A stretch of 26,698 bases of DNA from a bacterium (GCA_030428695.1 JAUIEM010000092.1:1-26698); one strand, 5' to 3'; shown: positions 1-8,179, numbered from the stretch's first letter. Numbers and translations: made by a program. The notes: generated from the sequence alone by a model not told the origin.

Positions 1-804
1 GGCGGCGCGGCCGCTCGCCTTCACGCACGCGTCGCCGCTGAACCCGGCGATCCGGCGCGTCTCGCGCGCCCTGCGGCGCCACTTCGCGCAGGCCATCGCG
101 CGGCCGCGCCGCGAGGTGACCCGCCGCGGCTCGGCGATGCCGGACAGGGCCTTCAGCGCGTCGCCGAAATCCTCGACCGCCTGCAGCTCGCCGCGCGCGT
201 TGTAGAGGGAGGACCAGATCCAGACATCCGACGAGGTCTGCGCGACCCGCAGGTCGATCCAGGTCCGCTCTTCCAGCGTGAACCGGTACTGCGGATAGTT
301 CATCGGGTCGAAGGCTTGCGGCCCGACCGTCTCCCCGGGTGTGAGCTCGAGGATCTCGGTGCTGGCCAGCAGCTCTTCCTCATTCCAGGCCGCGGCCTGC
401 TCGCCGATCCACGCGGGAACCTCGAGGGTCTCCGAGAACCCGAAGTACAGGAACCAGGCGCCGTCATCCTGGTGGAAGGTGAGCGCCTGGACGTTGCCGT
501 CCGGGTTGGAGGCGTCGGTCAGCTTGCAGCGCATCACGGCCCAGGCATCCTCGGCGCGGCGCTCGAGGATCTCGAAGCCGGCGTCCTCCGGCATGCCGCT
601 CAGCAGCTGCTCGGCGAGCTCACGGTCGCTCGGGTGGAAGACCGCGAACGCCGCCTTCGTCTCGCCCGCGTTGATCAGGTCGACGAAGCTCTTCAGCACG
701 GCCTCGGGGCTCGAGTGGTCGACCTCCTGCGCGGCGGCGGGCAGGACCGTGCCGAGGACGAGCGCGGCGGCGAGGAGGAGCCGCCGGCACAGACAAGATG
801 ACAT
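1..804 (-). CDS. Secreted protein with C-terminal pre-peptidase-like domain, 3' end outside window
   Basis: An open frame of 268 codons begins with ATG at 804 and runs off the left edge without a stop. The N-terminus is a clear signal peptide: MSSCLCRR, then a hydrophobic core (LLLAAALVLGTVL), then an AAAQ cleavage site. Residues about 30-135 (SPEAVLKSFVDLINAGETK onward) resemble NTF2-like/DUF4878 lipoprotein-type domains. Residues about 165-225 (PQYRFTLEERTWIDLRV, then WSSLYNARGEL) look like the beta-sandwich pre-peptidase C-terminal (PPC) domain. After about residue 225 the frame turns Arg-rich and low in structure, so the last 120 bases may hold a frameshift, a domain end or a contig-edge artefact. 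It lies 92 bp downstream of the kinase gene on the same strand, so cotranscription is possible. Function unknown; domain matches are by eye. Confidence 0.7.
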   Translation of the reverse strand, partial: MSSCLCRRLLLAAALVLGTVLPAAAQEVDHSSPEAVLKSFVDLINAGETKAAFAVFHPSDRELAEQLLSGMPEDAGFEILERRAEDAWAVMRCKLTDASNPDGNVQALTFHQDDGAWFLYFGFSETLEVPAWIGEQAAAWNEEELLASTEILELTPGETVGPQAFDPMNYPQYRFTLEERTWIDLRVAQTSSDVWIWSSLYNARGELQAVEDFGDALKALSGIAEPRRVTSRRGRAMACAKWRRRARETRRIAGFSGDACVKASGRAA

Positions 805-896
805 GTTCGCTCCTTGGGGACGGGCCCCAGGTGGTGCGTCCCGGGGACGCGGTTGATGGCGGCGATTATCCCGGGTCGGACGGCGGAACGCAAACG

Positions 897-3800
897 TCAG
901 CGCGGGTCCTGGGCGCAGCGGAAGCCGACGAAGCGGCTGCGGTAGAAGGGATCGGAAGAGGACTGCCGGGCCGCGGGCCGCGCCCGCGCCGGATCGCGGG
1001 TGGCGAAGGAGCCGCCGCGCAGCACCGCCTGACCGGGCGCGGAGAGCTGCAGCCCGTCGACGACCAGCTCGCGGCTGCCGAGCGTCCATTCGGAGACGTT
1101 GCCCCCCATGTGCCAGCAGCCGCTCGGGCTGCAGTCGCGCTGGAAGCTCCACAGGGTGGGGCCGTCGGTCTGGAAGCGGCCGTGCTCGAGCGACAGCTCT
1201 TCCCCCCAGGGGTAGGTGCGCAGCTCGCCGGCGACCTCGTCCCAGCGCGCCGCCAGCTCCCACTCGTCCTCGGTCGGAAGGCGCTTCTCGACGAAGTTCG
1301 CGTAGGCCTGCGCCTCGAAGAAGGACACGCCGCGCACCGGGTGGTCGAGCTCGACCCCCTCGCACAGCCCGCAGCCCTCGAGGGGGCAGGCGCTCTCGAG
1401 CCAGATCGCCGGTCCGACCGCGCCGAGATCGTCGACGACGTCGTCCGGATAGACGTGCTGGGTGCGCAGGCCCCGCAGGCGCTTCAGCTTGGCCTCGTCG
1501 CTGAGCCGCAGGTGGGGCGGCAGCGCGCTCTCGTCGACCTCTTCGCCGTAGAAAAAGGCGAGGGGCCAGTAGGACAGCCGCTCGTAGCCGCCCGCTTCGA
1601 TGAAGGCGAGGTACTCGCGGTTGGTCACCTCGAAGCGGTCGATCAGGAAGGTGTCGACCACCACGGGCTGCAGGGGGTTGTTGTCCTGGGGGAAGCTCGA
1701 CCCGAGCTCGACCCGCACCCGCGGCATGTAGGCCATGTCCTCCGGGCTGGCCTCGAGGCTCGTGATCTGGGCCCGCAGCCGCTCGGTGCGCTCGTCGGGC
1801 TCACCGAAGCGCGGGATCTCCGCCAGGTGGAGCCTGGCCTCGGCCCACAGCCGCCCCTCGATCGCGTCGACGACCGCCGCGTGCAGCGCCTCGAACTGCA
1901 GCCGCCGCACCTGCTCGCGGCGGCGCTGCAGCTCGCTGAGCTCTTCCCCTTCCGCCAGCCGCGCCGCCCGCTCGAGGGCGACGATCAGCTCGGGGTAGCG
2001 CTCGACCTCCAGCAGCCGCCGCGGCAGACCGACGCTCGGCACCAGGCCGCTCAGGCCGCCTCCCGGCGCGTGGCGCGTGCCCGCGGCGAGGAGCTCGCGC
2101 TGCAGGTCGTCGGCCTCGCCCTTGAGCAGCCCGTACTGGGCCTCGCGGAGCAGCTTCCGCAGCCGGCGGGCGTCCTCGCTCGCGCCCTGGTGGGTACGCT
2201 CGAGGAACTCGAGGGCGTTCTTGAAGTAGTCGATCGCGATCGCGTACTGGCCCTCCTCGAGGTTGTCGCGGCCGTTCGCGACCTTGGAGGAGTACTCCTC
2301 GTCGGTCTCCTTCCGGGCGTCGAGCGAGGCGAGCCGGCTGTACACCAGCGCGCTGTCGAGGCCGAGGTCCAGCGCCTCGGTCAGCTTCTCGCGGGCCCAC
2401 AGGAACTCGCCGTGGAAGCCGACGAGCTCGCCCGCCCCGAGCAGCGCAGCGAACTTGCGCTGGCGCGCGCCTTCGTGGTCGGGGAACTCCTGCAGCACCG
2501 CCGCGAAGCGCCGCTCGGCCTCCGAGAAGCTGCGCACCGCCTCCTCGAGGTCGCCGTCGGACACCCGCTCGGCGTAGGCGAGCAGGCTGGAGCCCGCGAA
2601 CAGGCGCCAGTGGGCCTCGACCTGGCGGGCGTTGTCCTGCCACAGCCGCTCCTGCCGGCGGGCCTCGGCTTCCAGCGCGAGCTGGACCCGCGCGCGCCAG
2701 GCGGCCTCGGCCTCGTCGAGCCGGTCGCGCAGCTCGGCGATCCGCGCCTTCAGCCGGGTGCGGTCCTCGGTGGCCAGGCTGCGTGCCTGGCGCAGCGCAT
2801 CCTCGAGCTCGAGGTGGGCGCGGCGGAAGGCGTCGGGACTGGCGAGCTGTGTCCAGCTACCCTCGACCTTCTCGATGCAGGCCTCCGCCTCGCCGAGCAG
2901 CTTGCTCCGGTCTTCCGCGGCCTGCCAGTGGGCGTCCACCTCGCGGTAGAGGATGATCGACAGGATCGCGAGCAGCAGGGTCGACAACAGGAAGGGCAGG
3001 GGGTTGCGCCGGTAGCGGCGGAACACCCGCTCGACCCCGGACTCCGGCCGGGCGAGGATCGCCTCTCCGTTGACGTAGCGGGTCAGATCCTCGGCCATCG
3101 CCATCGCGCTGGCGTAGCGCTGGCGCGGATCCTTGGCGAGGGCCTTGAGGGTGATCGTCTCGATGTCGCGGTGGATCTTCTGGTTGCGCTGCCGCGGCGG
3201 CACCGGGTCATCCTCGGCGATGCGCCGGATCAGGTCGACCGGCGTCTTGCCCTGGAACGGCGGCCGCCCGGTCAGCAGGTGGTAGAGCACCGCGCCGAGG
3301 GAGTAGACGTCGGACTGCACCGTCGCGCTGTCGCCCCGCGCCTGCTCGGGGGACATGTAGTTCGGCGTGCCGAGGACGGTGCCCGGGGTGGTGAAGCTGA
3401 GGTTCGGGTCGGGATGCACCGACTTGGCGAGGCCGAAGTCGGTCAGGTGCGGGTCGCCGGACGGGTCGATCAGGATGTTCCCGGGCTTGATGTCGCGGTG
3501 GATGATGCCCTGGTTGTGCGCGTAGTGCACCGCCAGGCAGACCTTGCGCACCAGGCTCAGCGACCACTTGATCGGCAGCTTCTCGGCGTCGAGCAGGGCG
3601 TCGAGGGACTGGCCGCGGACCAGGTCCATCGTGAAGAAGTACTTTCCCGCGGCCTCGCCGACCTCGTAGATCGGCACGATGTAGGGATGGGAGAGGCGGG
3701 CCGCCGCGCGGGCCTCGTTGAGGAAGCGCTTGACCTCTTCCCGGGTCGCGTCCTCCCCGGTCAGCAGCACCTTGAGGGCGACCTCGCGGTCGAGGCCCTT

Positions 3801-3953
3801 CTGGCGCGCGCGGTAGACCATCCCCATGCCGCCGTGCGCGAGCAGCTCGATCAACCGGTAGTTGCCGAAGTCGCGCTGGCGAAAAGCGGTCTGTGGCCGG
3901 CGCAGGGTGCCGGCTCGCCACAGGAAGGGGGTTTCTAGCTCGCTGATTCTCAC
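897..3953 (-). CDS. Transmembrane serine/threonine protein kinase with C-terminal FGE-sulfatase-like domain
   Basis: This 1018-aa protein starts with GTG. Residues 32-293 are a Hanks-type kinase: glycine loop AHGGMGMVYRA (39-49), catalytic lysine K61, HRDIKPGN (152-159, catalytic D154), DFG at 172-174 and GTPNYMSPEQ (195-204). All key residues are present. A single membrane helix (about 319-336) follows. Residues about 345-700 are helical, charged and TPR/coiled-coil-like. The last ~280 residues are an FGE-sulfatase-like domain: DRFEVTNREYLAFIE, LPTEDEWELAARW, YPWGEE, GGNVSEW and VLRGGSF, ending RFVGFRCAQ. The Cys pair expected after RGGS in aerobic FGE is absent (RGGSFATRDPARARPAA), so this is more likely a binding or sensing domain than a formylglycine generator. 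Kinase-FGE fusions are known in Planctomycetota and Myxococcota. A good promoter lies just upstream. The target is unknown. Confidence 0.95.
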   Translation of the reverse strand: MRISELETPFLWRAGTLRRPQTAFRQRDFGNYRLIELLAHGGMGMVYRARQKGLDREVALKVLLTGEDATREEVKRFLNEARAAARLSHPYIVPIYEVGEAAGKYFFTMDLVRGQSLDALLDAEKLPIKWSLSLVRKVCLAVHYAHNQGIIHRDIKPGNILIDPSGDPHLTDFGLAKSVHPDPNLSFTTPGTVLGTPNYMSPEQARGDSATVQSDVYSLGAVLYHLLTGRPPFQGKTPVDLIRRIAEDDPVPPRQRNQKIHRDIETITLKALAKDPRQRYASAMAMAEDLTRYVNGEAILARPESGVERVFRRYRRNPLPFLLSTLLLAILSIILYREVDAHWQAAEDRSKLLGEAEACIEKVEGSWTQLASPDAFRRAHLELEDALRQARSLATEDRTRLKARIAELRDRLDEAEAAWRARVQLALEAEARRQERLWQDNARQVEAHWRLFAGSSLLAYAERVSDGDLEEAVRSFSEAERRFAAVLQEFPDHEGARQRKFAALLGAGELVGFHGEFLWAREKLTEALDLGLDSALVYSRLASLDARKETDEEYSSKVANGRDNLEEGQYAIAIDYFKNALEFLERTHQGASEDARRLRKLLREAQYGLLKGEADDLQRELLAAGTRHAPGGGLSGLVPSVGLPRRLLEVERYPELIVALERAARLAEGEELSELQRRREQVRRLQFEALHAAVVDAIEGRLWAEARLHLAEIPRFGEPDERTERLRAQITSLEASPEDMAYMPRVRVELGSSFPQDNNPLQPVVVDTFLIDRFEVTNREYLAFIEAGGYERLSYWPLAFFYGEEVDESALPPHLRLSDEAKLKRLRGLRTQHVYPDDVVDDLGAVGPAIWLESACPLEGCGLCEGVELDHPVRGVSFFEAQAYANFVEKRLPTEDEWELAARWDEVAGELRTYPWGEELSLEHGRFQTDGPTLWSFQRDCSPSGCWHMGGNVSEWTLGSRELVVDGLQLSAPGQAVLRGGSFATRDPARARPAARQSSSDPFYRSRFVGFRCAQDPR

Positions 3954-3982
3954 GTGGTGCAGGGGGCCCTCGACCTGCTAAC

Positions 3983-4011
3983 AGTCTAACGAGGGGCCCG
4001 GTCAGCGGCAA
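3983..4011 (-). promoter_or_regulatory. Predicted sigma70-type promoter of the kinase gene
   Basis: On the minus strand, TTGCCG (4011-4006) is followed after exactly 17 bases by TAGACT (3988-3983). Transcription would begin near 3976, giving a leader of about 23 nt before the GTG. The same -10 hexamer and spacing occur at the hemW promoter. Found by eye; no mapped start. Confidence 0.5.
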
Positions 4012-4039
4012 CGCGTGCAGACCGTCGGAAGCCGCGCGC

Positions 4040-4591
4040 TCAGCGCGCTCCGAGCCTCCGCAGCCAGCCGATGGGCAAGGACATCAGGAGGTAGAGCAGG
4101 GCGGCGCTGACCAGCGCGAACTTCGGGATGGCGGCGAAGCGCGCGACCTGGGGCAGGGCCGGGTTCCCGTCCCCGCCGAGCAACATCAGGAGCGCGACGT
4201 TCTCGACCGCGTCGAGCGCGGCCGCGATCCACAGCCCCCAGGCCAGCAGGACCGCGAGGCGCTGGCCCAGGCGGCTCTTCCAGACCGGGATGCGCAGGAG
4301 GCAGGCCAGGGCGAGCGCGGTCGAGTAGATGAGGAGGAAGGCGAAGTCGAGCCCGACGTTGATCTGCGCGTAGCGCTTGCGCGGCCAGTCGCGCGGCTCG
4401 CGCTCGTCGGCGACCTGCCAGGCGTCGACGGTCTGGCGCGCCTTGAGCTCGAGGGCGACGATGCCGGTGCCGTGCTTGATGCCGAGCTCCTGCCGGAGAT
4501 CCTTCGAGATCTCGAGGGGCTGGTCGAGCATCGTCAGGACGACCATCATCGCGACCGTGGCGAGCATCAGGCCTTTGCACCAGCGCCGCAT
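4040..4591 (-). CDS. Predicted four-helix integral membrane protein, function unknown
   Basis: This 183-aa product has about four hydrophobic segments: LMLATVAMMVVLTML near the N-terminus, FAFLLIYSTALALACLL in the middle, LAVLLAWGLWIAAALDAV, and FALVSAALLYLLMSL near the C-terminus. A ~50-residue polar stretch (residues ~25-75) after the first helix probably faces outside. I recognise no family. I chose ATG at 4591 because GAAGAGG sits about six bases upstream. In-frame alternatives are GTG at 4627 and ATG at 4786, the latter adding 65 polar residues that would span two hairpins. It lies 86 bp upstream of the kinase gene on the same strand, but the kinase appears to have its own promoter. Confidence 0.75.
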   Translation of the reverse strand: MRRWCKGLMLATVAMMVVLTMLDQPLEISKDLRQELGIKHGTGIVALELKARQTVDAWQVADEREPRDWPRKRYAQINVGLDFAFLLIYSTALALACLLRIPVWKSRLGQRLAVLLAWGLWIAAALDAVENVALLMLLGGDGNPALPQVARFAAIPKFALVSAALLYLLMSLPIGWLRRLGAR

Positions 4592-4714
4592 GCGGGCCTC
4601 TTCCAGACGCTGCAGGGGATGATGCACGGGGGCCTCGGGAAGTTTCGGGGGAAGGCGGAACCGACCGACGGAGCGGTCCGTTTCGAGGGTGGGGCCACTC
4701 CCGGGCCCCTTGTC

Positions 4715-4739
4715 GAAGAAGGAAGTTGCTTCCTCCTTC
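4715..4739 (-). terminator. Hairpin downstream of the small lipoprotein gene
   Basis: An 11-bp stem (4715-4725 with 4729-4739, one G-U wobble) closes on a 3-base loop. Read on the minus strand the 3' arm is T-rich (CTTCCTTCTTC), so it could end transcription from the lipoprotein gene whose stop is at 4800. There is no separate U run, so this is tentative. Confidence 0.35.
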
Positions 4740-4751
4740 TGCAGGCGTGTG

Positions 4752-4783
4752 CAGGGGAAGGTCTTCGGGCCTTCCCCTGTTTT
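4752..4783 (+). terminator. Perfect GC-rich hairpin followed by TTTT, orientation uncertain
   Basis: CAGGGGAAGG (4752-4761) pairs perfectly with CCTTCCCCTG (4770-4779), and TTTT follows on the plus strand at 4780-4783. It has intrinsic terminator shape for plus-strand transcription, yet no plus-strand gene ends here. On the minus strand it follows the stop at 4800 but lacks a 3' U tract. It may block antisense or read-through transcripts. Confidence 0.4.
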
Positions 4784-4799
4784 CATTCCCGGCTCGGGA

Positions 4800-5021
4800 T
4801 CAGCGGACGAGCCGCAGGTGGCGGGTCTGCTGGTGGGTGCAGACGCAGTAGCCGGCTGCCGCGCGCTCCATCTGCACGCAGTCGCAGCCGTGCACCTGGC
4901 AGACGTCCCGGCCCTGGTGGTGGCCGATGTCCGGATCGCCGTAGTAGCTCGTCGTGCATCCGACCAGGCCGACCAGCAGGCCGAGTCCGAGCAGACGCAG
5001 GGCGCGGGTGGCTTCTCGCAT
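4800..5021 (-). CDS. Small Cys/His-rich lipoprotein
   Basis: This 73-aa product starts with ATG at 5021, with a strong GAGGAGAG ribosome-binding site about six bases upstream. Residues 1-22 are a lipoprotein signal: basic start (MREATRALR), hydrophobic core, and lipobox LVGC with acylated Cys22. The mature part has only ~51 residues. It contains five further cysteines (C41, C46, C48, C59, C61) and several histidines (H34, H35, H44, H63, H68), arranged as CQVHGCDC and YCVCTH. This suggests metal binding or disulfides, but no family is recognised. It is transcribed divergently from the UbiB-family gene, and hairpins follow its stop codon. Function unknown; the lipoprotein call rests on the signal and lipobox. 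Confidence 0.75.
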   Translation of the reverse strand: MREATRALRLLGLGLLVGLVGCTTSYYGDPDIGHHQGRDVCQVHGCDCVQMERAAAGYCVCTHQQTRHLRLVR

Positions 5022-5050
5022 CGCGATCTCTCCTCTGGGCTGTGCCGATG

Positions 5051-5056
5051 AGTATA
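5051..5056 (-). promoter_or_regulatory. Possible -10 element of the small lipoprotein gene
   Basis: TATACT on the minus strand lies about 30 bases upstream of the ATG at 5021. The hexamer 17 bases further upstream (TGGCGA) is a poor -35, so confidence is low. Confidence 0.25.
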
Positions 5057-5090
5057 GACCGGCCGGCCGGCCCTCGCCAGGCCTCGCCCT

Positions 5091-5119
5091 TTGCGCTTTG
5101 CCGGTCGGGCTGCTACGAT
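5091..5119 (+). promoter_or_regulatory. Predicted promoter of the UbiB-family gene
   Basis: TTGCGC (5091-5096), 17-base spacer, TACGAT (5114-5119) preceded by TGC as in an extended -10. The start would be near 5126, with a leader of about 84 nt. Confidence 0.4.
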
Positions 5120-5209
5120 CGTCGCCGCGCGTAATGCGAGCTTCCGGACCGTTGTCGCTCCGGGATCGCGCGCGCCCCGGTCGCATCCGACCGGACGGAG
5201 CGCCGATCC

Positions 5210-6892
5210 ATGGACATGCAGACCATCCTCAACCTCCCGCGCACGCTGAAGAACGTCGGCCGCATGCGTGAGGTCGTCGCCGCCCTCGGGCGCTTCGGCT
5301 TCGCGGCCGTGTTCGCCAAGGTGCTGCCCGAGGAGTGGACCGCCTGGCTGTCCGGCCGCGCCGTCTCCGACAAGCTCGACTTCAACGACCGCGTGCGGAT
5401 GCTGCTCGAAGAGCTCGGGCCGACCTTCGTCAAGCTCGGCCAGATCCTCGCGACCCGCAAGGACCTCGTGCCGCCCGCCCTGATGCAGGAGCTGCGCCAG
5501 CTGCAGGACAAGGTCCAGCCCTTCAGCTCCGCGATCGCCCGCGAGCAGGTCGAGAGCGAGCTGAAGCGGCCGGTCACCGAGCTGTTCGCGCACTTCGAGG
5601 AGGAGCCGCTCGCGGCGGCCTCGATCGGCCAGGTGCACCGGGCGCGGCTGGCCGACGGCAGCGAGGTCGTCGTCAAGATCCAGCGGCCGGGCATCGAGCA
5701 GGTGATCAGCGCCGATCTCGAGATCATCCTGACCCTGGCGGAGCTGATCCAGCCCGAGCTCGGCAAGACCGTGCAGCTCGACCTTGTGCAGTTCATCCGC
5801 GAGTTCCAGAAGTCGATCCTGCGCGAGATCGACTACCGGGTCGAGGCCGCGAACACCCGCACGATGGAGCGCAAGCTCGCCGAGGTTCCCGGTATCGCCG
5901 TGCCGCAGCTGTACCCCGCGCTCAGCACCGACAAGGTCCTGACCCTCGAGTTCTTCGACGGCGTCTCGGTGCGCGAGGTCGAGACGATCGAGCAGCTCGG
6001 CTTCGACCCCTGCGAGCTCGCGACCCGCGGCACCGACATCGCGCTGAAGATGGCCCTCGAGTGGGGCTTCTTCCACGCCGACCCCCATCCCGGCAACCTG
6101 TTCGTGCTCAAGGACGGGCGGCTCGGGCTGATCGACTTCGGCAGCGTCGGGATCCTCGACGAGGAGATGACCGACTTCCTCGCGATCTTCCTGCTCGGCA
6201 TCTTCACCGGCGACGCCGACCGCCTGGTCAAGCTCTTCTACCGCATGGACATGATCGGCCACCAGACCGACGTGCGGGCGCTGAAGGCGGACATCCGCGC
6301 GCTGATGGTCAGCTACCTCGGGCGCGACATGGCCGAGCTGGACGTCGGCCAATTCGTCGGCGAGATCTTCGACGTGATCGCGATCCACCACGTCGAGGTG
6401 ATGCCCCAGGTGCTGCTCGTGCTCAAGGCGCTGGTGACGATCATCGGCGTGGCCGAGACCTTGAACCCGCAGTACAACGTGCTCGACGAGGTCAAGGGCG
6501 TCGTCCTCTCGATCTACATGCGCAAGCTCGCCAACCCCGAGAACCTCGCGCGCCGGGCCTACCACCAGGTCGATGAGCTGATCTACCTCGCGCGCTCGCT
6601 GCCGCGTGAGCTGCACACCCTGGTCTCGAAGATGAACCGGGACGTGCACGTCGCCCGCCACGAGGTCAGCCTGCCCAAGCACGAGCTGACCGCCCGCGAC
6701 CGCTGGGTGAACCGGGCGCTGCTCGCGCTGCTGTGCGGATTCCTGACGTTGACCGGCAGCGGCCTGGCGGTCTGGCTGCACGAGACCCCCGGCGCCCACT
6801 GGCTGATGATCGCGCTGGCCGCGCTGCAGCTCAGCCTGGCGGGCGGCATCGGGGTCGGTCTGACCTTCCGCTTCGTGCGGACCGGCTGGTAG
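5210..6892 (+). CDS. ubiB: ABC1/UbiB (AarF) family atypical protein kinase-like protein
   Basis: This 560-aa protein, of typical family length, has all UbiB hallmarks. KLGQ is at 75-78 and the alanine-rich nucleotide loop AAASIGQVHRA at about 135-145. The VVVKIQRPG lysine is K156, HADPHPGNLF spans about 289-298, and LIDFGS spans about 317-322 with metal-binding D319. Two hydrophobic helices near the C-terminus (residues ~505-560, ALLALLCGFLTLTGSGLAV and a second) anchor it in the membrane, as usual for the family. UbiB proteins are ATPases that support ubiquinone or other isoprenoid-lipid metabolism, and the direct substrate is debated. The gene is followed by a 57-aa ORF and an HpnA-like epimerase in tight order, hinting at a membrane-lipid theme. 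No other quinone gene is in view, so the symbol denotes family, not proven pathway. Confidence 0.93.
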   Translation: MDMQTILNLPRTLKNVGRMREVVAALGRFGFAAVFAKVLPEEWTAWLSGRAVSDKLDFNDRVRMLLEELGPTFVKLGQILATRKDLVPPALMQELRQLQDKVQPFSSAIAREQVESELKRPVTELFAHFEEEPLAAASIGQVHRARLADGSEVVVKIQRPGIEQVISADLEIILTLAELIQPELGKTVQLDLVQFIREFQKSILREIDYRVEAANTRTMERKLAEVPGIAVPQLYPALSTDKVLTLEFFDGVSVREVETIEQLGFDPCELATRGTDIALKMALEWGFFHADPHPGNLFVLKDGRLGLIDFGSVGILDEEMTDFLAIFLLGIFTGDADRLVKLFYRMDMIGHQTDVRALKADIRALMVSYLGRDMAELDVGQFVGEIFDVIAIHHVEVMPQVLLVLKALVTIIGVAETLNPQYNVLDEVKGVVLSIYMRKLANPENLARRAYHQVDELIYLARSLPRELHTLVSKMNRDVHVARHEVSLPKHELTARDRWVNRALLALLCGFLTLTGSGLAVWLHETPGAHWLMIALAALQLSLAGGIGVGLTFRFVRTGW

Positions 6893-6902
6893 GAGAGGCG
6901 CG

Positions 6903-7076
6903 ATGCTGGAATACTACGCCCAGGGCCTCGTGCGCCGCATGGTGATGCGGGAAGAGACCCTCGAGCTGATCAGCGCCGAGCTGCGTCGGGTCGGGGTCGA
7001 CGACGAGGCGCTCGCGGCCTTCCGCGCCGCGTTCCTCGAGAACCTCCGCAAGCTGCAGGCCGACGACTCCCGATGA
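6903..7076 (+). CDS. 57-aa hypothetical protein translationally coupled to the epimerase
   Basis: ATG at 6903 follows the UbiB-family stop by 10 bases, with GGAGAGG as a ribosome-binding site. The product (MLEYYAQGLVRRMV start, ADDSR end) is short, charged and likely all-helical, with no signal peptide or membrane segment. Its TGA overlaps the next start as ATGA at 7073-7076, a classic translational coupling. No family is recognised. The conserved spacing on both sides and GC-rich codon use support it as real. Confidence 0.65.
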   Translation: MLEYYAQGLVRRMVMREETLELISAELRRVGVDDEALAAFRAAFLENLRKLQADDSR

Positions 7077-8080
7077 CTACCCTGGTGACCGGCGCGAACG
7101 GCTTCATCGGCTCGCACCTCGTGCGGCACCTGCTCGATCTCGGCGAGCCGGTGCGCGCGCTGCTCAAGCCCGGCAGCCAGCGCGCGACCCTGGCCGGCCT
7201 CGACATCGAGCGCTTCGAGGGCGACATCCGCGACCCCGAGGCGGTGCGCGCGGCGGTCCGCGGCTGCGCCGAGGTCTACCACCTCGCCTCGTACAGCCAG
7301 CTCTGGGCCCGGGACCGGCGCGTGTTCGTCGACGTGAACTTCCACGGCACCGAGAACCTCCTCCAGGCCGCCTGCGACGAGGGCGTGCAGCGCCTGGTCT
7401 ACACCTCCTCCTGCGCCTTCCTCGGCCGTACCCAACGGGCGCGGGGGGACGTCGGCGACGAGACCGACGTGCCGACGCGCAGCGCCGGCCTGGGACCGTA
7501 CAGCCGGGTGAAGTTCCGCGCCGAGCGGCGGGTGCTCGACGCCTGCAGCGCGCTCGACTGCGTGGTCGTCAACCCGAGCATCCCCCTCGGCGGCTTCGAC
7601 ACCGCGCCGAGCCCCCAGGGGCTGATGGTGCGGAACTTCCTCGCCGGCACCCTGCGCGGCTACCTCGAGCGCGTGCTCAACCTCGTCGACGCCCGCGACT
7701 GCGCCCGCGGCCACGTGCTCGCGATGCGCGAGGGGCGGCCCGGGCGGCGCTACATCCTCGGCGGGGAGAACCTGCCGCTGTCCGGCCTGCTCGCCCGGAT
7801 CGAGGAGCACACCGGCATCCCGCGGCCCTCGTGGTCGGTACCCTACCCCCTCGCGCTGCTGTCGGCGCGGCTGATGGAGTGGGGGGCGCGCTGGAGCGGG
7901 AACCGGCCGCAGGCTTCCCTCGAGGGGGTGCGCTCGGTGCGGCACTCCTTCGCCTTCTCGAGCGCCCGCGCCGAGGCCGAGCTCGGCTACAAGCCGCGGC
8001 CCCTGCGCGAGGCGATCGCCGCCGCGGTCGCCTGGCAGCAGGGCGTGCTCGGGAAGGTGCCGGCCTCGTCCCTGACCTGA
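7073..8080 (+). CDS. hpnA: NAD-dependent epimerase/dehydratase, HpnA-like (hopanoid-associated sugar epimerase family)
   Basis: This 335-aa extended short-chain dehydrogenase/reductase has Rossmann motif TGANGFIG at 6-13 and the active-site residues TSS (111-113) and YSRVK (Y143, K147). The order GCAEVYHLASYSQLW, VNFHGTENLLQAA, VVVNPSIPLGG, GGENLPLS matches HpnA-type proteins closely. HpnA acts on hopanoid side chains, probably on a sugar intermediate, in bacteria that make hopanoids. No squalene-hopene cyclase or other hpn gene is in the window. A related role on another nucleotide-sugar or sterol-like substrate therefore remains possible. It is coupled to the preceding 57-aa ORF and probably cotranscribed with the UbiB-family gene. 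Confidence 0.85.
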   Translation: MTTLVTGANGFIGSHLVRHLLDLGEPVRALLKPGSQRATLAGLDIERFEGDIRDPEAVRAAVRGCAEVYHLASYSQLWARDRRVFVDVNFHGTENLLQAACDEGVQRLVYTSSCAFLGRTQRARGDVGDETDVPTRSAGLGPYSRVKFRAERRVLDACSALDCVVVNPSIPLGGFDTAPSPQGLMVRNFLAGTLRGYLERVLNLVDARDCARGHVLAMREGRPGRRYILGGENLPLSGLLARIEEHTGIPRPSWSVPYPLALLSARLMEWGARWSGNRPQASLEGVRSVRHSFAFSSARAEAELGYKPRPLREAIAAAVAWQQGVLGKVPASSLT

Positions 8081-8179
8081 GGGTCATCTCCTCCCTCGTG
8101 CATGCCCCGATCGTGCCGGGGAGGCGGTACAGGGACGGGAGGTGCTGCGTGACGGAAGCGCTCGTCGGCGGGGCCGATG

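Noticed and set aside
798..3938. 1046-codon open frame on the plus strand, opposite the kinase gene
   Set aside because: It is an antisense shadow caused by G/C-rich third positions; the product is low-complexity (Leu/Val/Ala/Gly/Arg/Asp) with no domain, while the opposite strand encodes a clear kinase.
4600..6799. Long minus-strand open frame over the UbiB-family gene
   Set aside because: Antisense shadow of a well-supported UbiB coding region; only its last part (4040-4591) reads as a real membrane protein in that frame.
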